Assembly (NCBI RefSeq): GCF_052119585.1
Contig: NZ_JBGQOJ010000012.1
Location: forward strand, 58,028 to 122,027
Direction of reading: 5' to 3'
Origin: JBGQOJ01 sp052119585
Lineage (GTDB): Bacteria; Pseudomonadota; Alphaproteobacteria; Rhodobacterales; Rhodobacteraceae
DNA: 64,000 bases
Part shown: one piece after another, positions 46,178-55,700 of the stretch
Layout: every line of letters starts with the position of its first letter
Numbering within the stretch: the first letter of the stretch is position 1
Program-made: the position numbers and the translations under genes
The notes under the pieces: generated by a model
The model's input: only the letters and a program-made list of their open reading frames with translations
The model's database searches: none
What the model was told of the DNA's origin: nothing

Positions 46178-47053
46178 ATGATTGATTTCTCCAAGGTCCG
46201 CGCGATTGATTTTCACACCCACGCCGAGGAGCCCTGCGGGTGCCACGCCGATGACGGATACGACGATCTGCAATCGTCGATGGCACAGTATTTCGGTGCC
46301 CCGTGGAGCCACCCGCCGACGATCCCGCAGACCGCCGCGCATTATCGCGCGCAAAATATCGCCGCCGTGATTTTCCCCGTCGACGCAGAGCGCGAAACCG
46401 GGTTCCGCCGCTACAAGAACGAGGAAGTGGCAGAGCTTTGCGCCGAACACTCCGACATTCTGATCCCCTTTGCCTCGATTGACCCGCACAAGGGCAAGCT
46501 TGGCGCACGCGAAGCCCGCAATCTGGTCGAGAATTACGGCGTTCAGGGGTTCAAGTTCCACCCGACCATGCAGGGGTTCTATCCCAACGACCGCATGGCC
46601 TACGCCCTGTACGAGGCGATTGCCGAAACCGGCAAGCCCGCGCTGTTCCACACCGGGCAGACCGGCGTCGGATCGGGGATGCGCGGCGGCAACGGGATGC
46701 GGCTGAAGTATTCCAACCCGATGTATATCGACGATGTTGCGGTCGACTTTCCCGACATGCCAATCATTCTGGCGCATCCGTCTTTCCCCTGGCAGGAAGA
46801 GGCGCTTTCCGTGGCCAGCCACAAGCCCAATGTGTATATCGACCTTTCGGGCTGGTCGCCGAAATACTTCCCCGACATCCTTGTGCGATATGCCAATACG
46901 ATGCTGAAGAAAAAGATGCTGTTCGGGTCCGACTGGCCGATGATCTCGCCCGAGAAATGGCTTGATGCGTTTGATAAGGCCGCCTTTCGGGACGAGGTCC
47001 GCCCCCTGATCCTGAAGGAAAACGCGATGCGGCTGTTGGGCGTGGCGGAATGA
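46178..47053 (+). CDS. Amidohydrolase-family metal-dependent hydrolase (CouO/PhdC-like by context)
   Basis: 291 residues of the amidohydrolase 2 type. The metal-binding pattern is visible: His13-x-His15 (DFHTH), His158 (LFHTG), His200 (ILAHPSFPW) and Asp252 (GSDWP), with FKFHP at 125-129. A Cys-Gly-Cys lies close to the metal site (AEEPCGCH). The family includes decarboxylases and hydrolases. In the Rhodococcus cou and Corynebacterium phd pathways an amidohydrolase replaces thiolase and splits the 3-keto-arylpropanoyl-CoA to a benzoate and acetyl-CoA, which fits this gene set exactly. It is 8 bp after the ligase and overlaps the dehydrogenase by 4 bp. The specific reaction is inferred from context. 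Confidence 0.82.
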   Translation: MIDFSKVRAIDFHTHAEEPCGCHADDGYDDLQSSMAQYFGAPWSHPPTIPQTAAHYRAQNIAAVIFPVDAERETGFRRYKNEEVAELCAEHSDILIPFASIDPHKGKLGAREARNLVENYGVQGFKFHPTMQGFYPNDRMAYALYEAIAETGKPALFHTGQTGVGSGMRGGNGMRLKYSNPMYIDDVAVDFPDMPIILAHPSFPWQEEALSVASHKPNVYIDLSGWSPKYFPDILVRYANTMLKKKMLFGSDWPMISPEKWLDAFDKAAFRDEVRPLILKENAMRLLGVAE

Positions 47054-48603
47054 AGCCCTTTTCGGCCCCCGTCGAAGACATCCTGTTCTCGCTTGACCAT
47101 GTTGCCCGTGCCGGTCGCCTGCCCGATTGGGATAGCGGTTTCGCAGGTGAGATCCTGACGCATTTCGCCGGATTTGCAGAACACGAGATCGCACCGCTGG
47201 ACGAGCCGGGGGACCGCCAGGGGTGCCGGATCGAGAACGGGCGGGTGATGATGCCCGACGGTTTTGCCGAATGTTACGCACGCTATGTCGAACAGGGCTG
47301 GCACGCGCTCTCGCTGCCAGAGGCGCAGGGCGGTCAAGGGCTGTCAGGGCCACTGCACGGTGCCGTGTCCGAGATATTCTCGGGGGCCTGCCATGCCCTG
47401 CAAATGATCACCGGCCTTGTTCCGGGGGCCGCGCGCACGCTTGAACGCTTTGGCACGCCGGACCAGATCGCGGCACATATGCCCGCGCTGGCCTCTGGCG
47501 CGGCACTGGCGACCATGTGCCTGACCGAAGGCGCCGCCGGGTCCGACCTGTCCGGTATCCGCACCCGCGCCACGCGGCATGGCGATGGCTGGCAGATCAC
47601 CGGCAGCAAGATTTTCATCTCGGGCGGGGATCAGTCCCTGTCGAACCACATCCTGCATCTTGTCCTTGCCCGCACCGGCGCGGCCGAAGACGGCGTGCGG
47701 GGGCTTTCGCTGTTTTTGTGTCGCAACGGCGGTGACTTTGGCCCGAACGGCATCACCGTTACGCGGATCGAGGAAAAGATGGGGCTGCACGCCTCTCCGA
47801 CATGCCAGCTGGCCTTTGACGCGGCCCCGGCAGAGCGGCTTGGTACTGAGGGCGAGGGCCTGAAAGCGATGTTCACGATGATGAACCACGCGCGCCTCGA
47901 TGTGGCGCTTCAGGGGGTGGCCCATGCCGCGCGGGCCAGCGATATCGCGCGCGCCTATGCCGCCGAGCGCAAACAAGGACGTCGGGCCGACGGGTCGCCC
48001 GCCGTGCTGTCCGACCATGCCGATGTCGCGCGGATGCTTGACCAACAGCGCTTTCTGACGCTGGGCGCACGCGCCATGTGCCATCTGGCGCTGGTCGAGC
48101 TGGAAAGCGGCACAGCACACAGGCTTGTCGAATTTCTGACGCCCCTGTGCAAGATCTACGGCACACAGGCCGGTATCCGCGCCGCCGATCTTGGTATCCA
48201 GATCCTTGGCGGATCCGGGTATCTGTCAGAATACCGCATAGAGCAAACCTACCGCGACGCGCGGATCACCGCCATTTACGAGGGGACGAACGGCATCCAC
48301 GCCCTCTCTCTTGTGACGCGCCTTTTGCACATGGAAGGTGCCACCGCGGCCTTTGCCGCCCTGCTGAACGACCTGTCACCTGATGGCGGACTGACAAAAG
48401 ACGTGGCCGCATGGCAGGAGCTTTGCGCCGAGGTGGCGCAATCCCCCGATCCCGCCGCGCAGGCCCACCGCTTTGTCAAAGCGACGCTGGCGATCTTTGA
48501 GCGCGCCATCTGGCAGCGCATCGTCCTCGTGGCACCGCACCATAGCGCCTGCAAGGACCTTATCCGGTTGTCAAAGCAGGCAGGCGCGCCTTTTGATCCA
48601 TGA
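47050..48603 (+). CDS. Acyl-CoA dehydrogenase
   Basis: 517-residue flavoprotein, longer than the usual 380 and of the size of large members such as DmdC/FadE-type enzymes. FAD and substrate blocks are ATMCLTEGAAGSDLSGI, WQITGSKIFISGGD and LGIQILGGSGYLSEY, and the catalytic Glu is in YEGTNGIHALS. In this operon it most likely oxidises an arylpropanoyl-CoA (dihydro-hydroxycinnamoyl-CoA) to the 2,3-enoyl thioester, letting the pathway accept saturated side chains. Its start overlaps the amidohydrolase stop. It is the last gene of the operon, and convergent with the next gene only 4 bp away. Confidence 0.87.
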   Translation: MKPFSAPVEDILFSLDHVARAGRLPDWDSGFAGEILTHFAGFAEHEIAPLDEPGDRQGCRIENGRVMMPDGFAECYARYVEQGWHALSLPEAQGGQGLSGPLHGAVSEIFSGACHALQMITGLVPGAARTLERFGTPDQIAAHMPALASGAALATMCLTEGAAGSDLSGIRTRATRHGDGWQITGSKIFISGGDQSLSNHILHLVLARTGAAEDGVRGLSLFLCRNGGDFGPNGITVTRIEEKMGLHASPTCQLAFDAAPAERLGTEGEGLKAMFTMMNHARLDVALQGVAHAARASDIARAYAAERKQGRRADGSPAVLSDHADVARMLDQQRFLTLGARAMCHLALVELESGTAHRLVEFLTPLCKIYGTQAGIRAADLGIQILGGSGYLSEYRIEQTYRDARITAIYEGTNGIHALSLVTRLLHMEGATAAFAALLNDLSPDGGLTKDVAAWQELCAEVAQSPDPAAQAHRFVKATLAIFERAIWQRIVLVAPHHSACKDLIRLSKQAGAPFDP

Positions 48604-48607
48604 CCGG

Positions 48608-49282
48608 CTATCGGCAAAAATAGACGGCGCCCCCGACCCCGACCAGCGTGACCGCGCCGGCCGCGATCACCGCAGGCGCTGTCAGCGCGGTGCCAAGCGT
48701 GGTGCCCGCCGCACCCAATGCGCCCGAGATAAAACCGCCAGAGCCGTTCATGATCAACGCGCCCGAACTGTGACCGATGATCGTTCCGCCGTCCAGTGAC
48801 AGGGCCGACCGGGCCGTCGACAAGGCGGTTCTGCCTGCGATATCAAGACCGGTCCGCGCAATCGACCGGGCCTCGTCTTTGGTGGTGTTCACCCGCTCGC
48901 AAAGCGTCTTTGGGTCATTGCAGACCAGATAGGCATCGCGCGCGCCCTCGGAGAAACCCGTGTAGGTATCGGCATCCTTGTCATAGACAAGGCAGAACGG
49001 CTTGCGCTCTGCATCGGTCAGGTCCGGCGTGAATTCCCTTAGCGTCAGATAGGCGGGGCAATCCACCCTGCCCCATCGCCCGAAAAGCCGTTCGCGAACC
49101 GATGTGTTCCCCTTCATCTCTTGTTTCGGGACGAACTGGCTGGCGGCGGTCGGGTCGGACTGCGACACCCTATAGTCAATCTGGCGCAGTTGCCCGTTCA
49201 GCGAGGTCGTGCAGCTGGCCGCCCACGCGGGCGCAATGACCACCCACTGCATCAAAATGACGATCGAGACGCGCAACAGCAT
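48608..49282 (-). CDS. Exported hypothetical protein
   Basis: 224 residues from the ATG at 49282, which has an AAAGGAA site. A longer frame from 49381 has no signal at its start. A Sec signal peptide (MLLRVSIVILMQWVVIAPAWA) precedes SCTTSLNGQL. Four or more Cys residues could form disulfides. The C-terminal third is rich in Gly/Ala and hydrophobic (ISGALGAAGTTLGTALTAP and on), ending AVYFCR, and could form a membrane or glycine-zipper-like segment. I do not recognise the family. It is divergent from the RTX peroxidase gene, and convergent with the phenylpropanoid operon. Confidence 0.7.
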   Translation of the reverse strand: MLLRVSIVILMQWVVIAPAWAASCTTSLNGQLRQIDYRVSQSDPTAASQFVPKQEMKGNTSVRERLFGRWGRVDCPAYLTLREFTPDLTDAERKPFCLVYDKDADTYTGFSEGARDAYLVCNDPKTLCERVNTTKDEARSIARTGLDIAGRTALSTARSALSLDGGTIIGHSSGALIMNGSGGFISGALGAAGTTLGTALTAPAVIAAGAVTLVGVGGAVYFCR

Positions 49283-49734
49283 TCCGCATTTCCTTTGCTT
49301 GACGCCCCCCGACGTTGGACGGCAATGCCGAAAGTGATGGGCCGGACCGGTTCCCTTGTCCAGCTTTCGCCCTGCCCCCATGCGCGGATCAACGCCCGTG
49401 TGATGCGGCCCGCGCGGAAAATCGCCTGTCGGTTCCGTGGTGCGGGCGGCAGGACCGTCATGAAATGTGCAAAGGCGGTTTCAGACCAAAGTCGGATACG
49501 CCCCTTCCCCGGAGGACTCGTAACTTGTTGGCCGTTGCGGCCTGCCGAATCTGGTCGCGGCTTGTTAACCTGATTTCAATGATATTTTCAGCCCGCCCAT
49601 AGGCCAGCGACCGGAATTGAACCGGTCGCGCTTTGGCCCAGGGGCACACCGATAATTGAAACAGCCCGCGCAAGCAGGGGGCCCCGGTGCAATGCCGTCG
49701 GCGCTTTGCGCATTGACCAATAGGGGAATTTAAA
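49283..49734. other. 452-bp divergent regulatory region before the RTX peroxidase
   Basis: This gap separates the exported hypothetical gene from the giant peroxidase gene and must hold both promoters. Short open frames cross it on both strands, without ribosome sites or family resemblance. Its most distinct content is a stem-loop at 49602-49638. AATTGAA occurs twice (49615-49621 and 49654-49660). GGGGAA at 49723-49728 is the ribosome site of the peroxidase gene. Confidence 0.6.
49602..49638. promoter_or_regulatory. Stem-loop in the peroxidase leader region
   Basis: GCGACCGG and CCGGTCGC form a perfect 8-bp stem around AATTGAA. After a 4-base bulge (GCTT) on one side, GGCCA and TGGCC add an outer 5-bp stem. 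It is about 100 bp upstream of the peroxidase start codon, so it is either a DNA operator or a 5' leader structure. On the minus strand it mimics a tRNA T-arm but no tRNA surrounds it. Confidence 0.5.
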
Positions 49735-52700
49735 ATGGCTACCAGCTTTACCGTCAACACTGACGACCTGATGTTCATCCTTCGCCAAATCAAAATCGCC
49801 GAAGCTCATTCGGGCGGGCTATCCCTGGTCGAGGCGATACAGAACGAGTATGGCCTAAGCGCATCTGACACCAATCTTGTGCCCTTCGGGTTGCGCACGG
49901 TCGATGGCACCTACAACAATCTTGCCCCCGGCAACGAGAATTTCGGCGCGGCGGATCAACCGTTTCCGCGCATGCTCGACCCGCTGTATGTGAATGACAC
50001 CGATGGCGATGCGATTGATTTCGACGGCCCCGGCGGGCAGCCCGCAATGGTTCAGGGCGACTATAGCCAGCCCGGCAATGTCATCGACGCCGATCCGCGC
50101 ACGATCAGCAACCTGATCGTTGACCAGACCGTGAACAACCCCGCCGCAATTCTGGCGGCGCTGCAGTATGCCGGCGTGACGGGCGCGGATGCGACGGCAG
50201 CGCTGGCCGCGATACAGGCGGCGCATGCGGCCTTGCAGGCGGCGCAGCTGGCCGCCGGTGCGGCATCGCCCGCCGCGCTTGCCGCATTGCAGGCAACGAT
50301 TGATCAGGAGACAACCGAACAGGCAAACGCGCAGGGGATCTATGATGCCGCCGTCGCGGCGGACATCTATGCCGGACCTGCCGGTCTTGCGGCTGCGTCG
50401 CAGGCAGCGGCCGAAGATGTGGCTGTCGCGATAAATGCAGTCGGCACGGCGATTTTTGGTTCGACTGTCGACCAGACCGATATTGATAACGCCGATGCCG
50501 CCGTCGCCGCGGCGGTTGCCGCAGTCGCTGCCGCACAGGCGGTTACCACGGCGCTTGCCGGTCTGACCGGAGAAGCACAGGCACTGTCGGCGCAAAACGA
50601 AATGGCGGCCCTTCTGACCGTCTTGCAGACCTACGCGGACGGGCTGACGCTGAACGAGCCGGTCAGCGCCAGCGACGAGCTGCAGCAGGTTGTCGATGCC
50701 GCGAACACTGCCGATTTCAACGCCTCCAATGCAGCCGCCTTGACCGCCACGCTTCAGCCGCTGGTCGATCCTGGTGGCGCTGTTGCGGCCGCACTTGTCG
50801 GCCTTGACATCGCGAACGCCGAACTCGCCGCCGCGCAAGATGCCCTTGCCGCCGCGCAGAACGCTGGCACCACCGTTGCGACCGCGGATGCGGCACTGCA
50901 CGAGACAGCCTCTGGCTTTGGTGTCGAAATCGGGGCGGATGGCGGGCTGGAAATTCCCAACCTGTCGCCCGATATTGGGCTTTCACCGTCATTCAACGCC
51001 TGGATGACCTTCTTCGGGCAGTTCTTCGATCACGGTCTGGATCTGGTGACCAAGGCCAATAACGGCACGGTCTATATCCCGCTTCAGCCCGACGATCCGC
51101 TGATCACCCACGGGCCGGACGGCATCCCCAACAGCGGTGACGAAGTGCCGCCGCATCTGGCCTTTATGGCGGTCACACGCGCGCAGATCGACGCCACCGG
51201 CAATGCCGAGAACACCACGACACCCTTCGTCGACCAGAACCAGACCTATACGTCGCATCCGTCGCATCAAGTTTTCTTGCGCCAATACATGCGGGCCGAT
51301 CTTGGCGATGGCAACGGCATGGTCACCCTTTCCACCGGACATCTTTTTGATGGCACCACCGCAAGCGGCTCGTTGGCCGGTGCGGTAGCCAACTGGGGCG
51401 AGGTCAAGGCGCAGGCGCTGACCATGCTGGGGATCACCCTTGGAGATTTCGACATTCACAGCGCGCCGCTTTTGGCGACGGATGCCTATGGCGAGCTCAT
51501 TCTCGGCCCGAACGGCTATGCGCAGCTGGTGATGATGGCGGATGGCACACATGCGGCCGACTGGCTGCAGGAAGGCAACCCCGACGGGTCGGTCACGACA
51601 GCGGGGGCCTACACCACGGGCCATGCGTTCCTGAACGACATCGCGCATCATGCAGGGCCTGGACTGTACGATTCCAATGGCGATCACATCCCGGATACGC
51701 CCCAGACGGCAGACACCGACCCCGGCGTCGCCGATGACCATGACCCCGCAACCTATGACGACGAGATGCTGAATGCGCATTTCATCACCGGCGACGGGCG
51801 CGGCAACGAGAACATCGCGCTGACTGCGGTTCATTCGGTGTTCCACAGCGAACATAACCGTCTGGTCGAGGTGAACAAGGAAACGATCCTCGAGGCGGCG
51901 AACGCCGGAGATATCGCCTTTTTGAATGAATGGTTGCTGATTGATGTCGCTGCGGTTCCCGCCGATCTGTCAACGCTTGTCTGGGACGGCGAGCGTCTGT
52001 TCCAGGCGGCGCGCTTTGTCACCGAAATGCAGTATCAGCATCTTGTCTTCGAGGAATTTGCACGGCGTATCCAGCCCGCCGTCGATCCCTTTGTGTTTAC
52101 CCATTCGCCCGATGTCGACGCCGCAATCGTGGCAGAGTTCGCCCATACCGTTTATCGGTTCGGCCATTCGATGCTGACCGAAACGGTAGACCGGGTGGAC
52201 AACAACCTTGAACTTTTGCCGGACGAGACCGATCAGGCGACGCTGGTCGAGGCCTTCCTGAACCCGCAGATGTTTCTCGCCAGTGGCGGCACCCTGGAGG
52301 AGGTCATCGGCAACATCGTGCGCGGTGCCACGCTGGATGTCGCCAACGAAATGGATGAATTCGTGGTTCCCGCGCTGCAAAGCAATCTTTTGGGGCTGCC
52401 TCTGGACCTTGCCGCGATCAACATCGCGCGGGGCCGCGAGAACGGTATTCCGTCCCTGAACGAGGCCCGCAAGCAGTTCTACGAGGACTACGGCCTTGCC
52501 GATCTGAAACCCTACACAAGCTGGCTCGATTTTGCCCAGCACATCAAGAACCCCGCCTCGATCATCAACTTCATCGCGGCCTATGGCACCCATGGCCTGA
52601 TCACCGGCGAGGCCACGCTAGAAGGCAAGCGCGCGGCGGCGACGGCGATTGTCACGGGCGTGGACCAGACCCTGTCGGATGGTCGCGTCATTGCGGCACT

Positions 52701-55700
52701 GCCTGCGCAGGACCGGTCCGACTTCCTGAACGCCACCGGAGCCTATGCCACGGTCGAGCTTGGCGGGATGAACAATATCGACTTCTGGATCGGCGGTCTG
52801 GCCGAAGAGCTGAACGAATTCGGCGGGATGCTGGGATCGACCTTCAATCTGGTATTCGAGTTCCAGATGGAGCAGTTGCAGGCCGGCGACCGGTTCTATT
52901 ACCTGAGCCGGACACAGGGCACCAACCTGCTGAACCAGCTGGAGCCGAACACCTTCACCGATCTGGTGATGCGCAACTCTGCGCTGGGTGACGAATATGC
53001 GACGCATCTTAATTCGGCGCTGTTCGTGACGGCAGACCATATATTCGAACTGGACCGGGGGATCGCTCAGGCGGACTATAACCCGGATGACCCGTCGTCG
53101 CTCGATCCGGTGCATGACGATCCATTCCAGCAACTGATCGACCCCAGGGTCGTGCGCGACTATACCGGCGCAACGACGATCGACGTCGGCGGGGTGACCC
53201 ACGATGTCGGCGGCTACCTGAAATATAGCGGGGGTGAACATGTGGTGCTTGGTGGCACCGAGGGCAACGACAGTCTGCTCGGTGACAAGGGCATCGACAC
53301 GCTTTGGGGCGACGGCGGCAACGATTACCTGAACGCCGGCATGGAATCCGACAGCGTCTTTGGCGGCGCGGGCGACGACATTATCGAAGATCCGTTCGGC
53401 GATGACGTTCTGCGCGGCGACGATGGCAACGACGTTATCAGCGCCGGGTCGGGCCTTGACCTGATCTTTGCCGGCGAAGGGAATGACTATGTCATCCTCG
53501 GGCAGGACGACAAACAGGCGGCGGGCGACGGGGGCGACGACTTTATCCTGGGCGGCTCCGGCAATGATTTCATCCTGGGCGGCGAAGGCAATGACTGGAT
53601 CGAAGGCGGTCAGGGTTTCGACGTCATCTCGGGCGAGAATTCGCAACTGTTCTTCAACTCGACCATCATCGGCCATGACGTGGCCTGGGGTCAGGCCAAC
53701 GATCAGGACTATGACCTGGAATCCGGCGACGACATCGCGCTGTCGGGGCCCGGCATCCAGCGGTTCGAAGGCATGTTCGGCTATGACTGGGCAGCGGCCA
53801 AATACGATACGGCTGGCGTCAATTTCGACTTCCAGATCCCGATCTTCACAAGCATCGCGGCCGACATTCTGAAGGATCGCTTCGATCAGGTCGAAGCCGC
53901 GTCCGGCAGGAACTATGACGACAATATTCAGGGTGACGATCGCGGCCATACCAATGGCGGCTCCTCGGCACCGGATTCTGTGCCGGTGGCGCTGTTCACC
54001 GACCATGTTCTGGATGCAGAGGGCATTGATCGCATCGACGGGTTGCGGGCCCTGCTGGGGGGCAACACCGCCGAAGGCGGGCTGGTTGCGATGGACGCGA
54101 TCTTTGGCACGAATTCCACAACCTTCCAGAACGGGAACATCCTGATCGGTGGCGGCGGCAGCGATGTTCTGCGCGGTCGTGGCGGATACGACATTCTGGA
54201 TGGCGATGCATGGCTGAACGTGCGCATCAAGATTGTCCATGATGGCGTCACCTACTCGGCAGAGTCGCTGAACACCGATGCCACCGTCGCGGGCGAATAT
54301 TCCGGCCTTGTCTTCAACACCGATGCAAACGGCAACCCCGACTTCGGCAGTCCGGCATTTGACGGTCGTTCGCTGAACTCGCTGATGCTGGACGGCACGA
54401 TCAATCCCGGCTCTCTCAGCATTGTGCGCGAAATTTTGCAGGCCGATCCCGGCGGTGACATCGATACGGCTGCATTCCAGGGCAACCTTGCGGAATACGA
54501 GATCGAAGGCCGCGTTGTTGCGGCAAACGGCACCGTCATCACGGAAGCCGCAGATGTTGACGGCGACGGCTTCATCAAGGTCCGCGATATGGACACCGGC
54601 GCTATCGGTGCTGTCGTCGATGGTGTGCAACTGACCAGCAGGGGTGCGCTGACGGACGATATTGATCTGCTTCGCAACATCGAACAGCTGCAATTCGCCG
54701 ATCAGACGATCGTCATCGCGGGGGATAACAACCTGGCATCGGGGCTTGTCACGATCCAGGACGCCACGCCGTTCAATGGTCTGGTGACACCTGTTGTCGG
54801 TCAGGTACTGACGGCAACACTGACCAATGTTTTCGATCTGGACGGTGTCGCTGTTGACGCAAACGGCACACCCACGGGGCCCTATTCCTTTGAATGGCAA
54901 ACCACCGCGATCGGTAGCAACGGGGGCTGGTCCACGATCCAGACCAGCCTTGAATATACGGTGCGCTCTGTCGATCCGGGTCAGGTCTTGCGGGCCGTCG
55001 CTGTGTTCAAGGATACCAACGGAACGACCGAACGCATCGCGTCAGCAGCAACGGACAGCCCGACCGCAACCTATAGTGTCGACGAGAACAGCGCGGCCGG
55101 CACAATCGTTGGCCTGCAAATCCCGTTCGATGCGGATAACGGCGCGCAGCCGATCAACGGGCAGCCACCAGCCGACGTTGACCCGACGACCCTGTACCAC
55201 GAGATTGATCCGGCAAACAGCGCCGGCGGGCGGTTCACGGTCATCCAGAACGGCACCGACATCAACGGCTTCCCGCGCTATTCGCTGGTTGTCGATCAGG
55301 GCGGGCCTGCGCTTTTGAACTTCGAAGCGCCGGTTCACACCCCTGCAAACCAGTCGTTCCAGTTTGTTGACAACCAGTATGATGTGATCATCAATTCCTA
55401 CTCGGACACGCCAGCAAACGGCGGTGTTCTGGTCGCAGTGCGGCAGTTCACCGTGGTGTTGAATGACGTGACGGGCGAGCCGGTGAATATAGTGCCGACG
55501 CTGCAATTGCACACGGTCGACCATCTGGGCGCGTATATCGAAACCTTCGGCAGCACCAGTTACACCGAAGACGACATCGGCGATCCGGTCAGCTTCGTGT
55601 GGGACGAGAACTGGGTCGAGGTGGATCCCTTTAACGCAGACATTCAAATCAACGGCGGCCGGTTGCAGTTTGACGCCGGCACTGACGGCGGAGAAATGAT

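Noticed and set aside
49602..49638. tRNA-like T-arm on the minus strand (ACCGG-TTCAATT-CCGGT)
   Set aside because: No matching acceptor, D-arm or anticodon arm can be drawn around it, so only a stem-loop is claimed.
52618..54900. Open frame of 760 codons antisense to the peroxidase gene
   Set aside because: A product of third-position GC bias in the repeat-rich gene on the other strand; no known domain, and no ribosome site checked or needed to prefer the sense gene.
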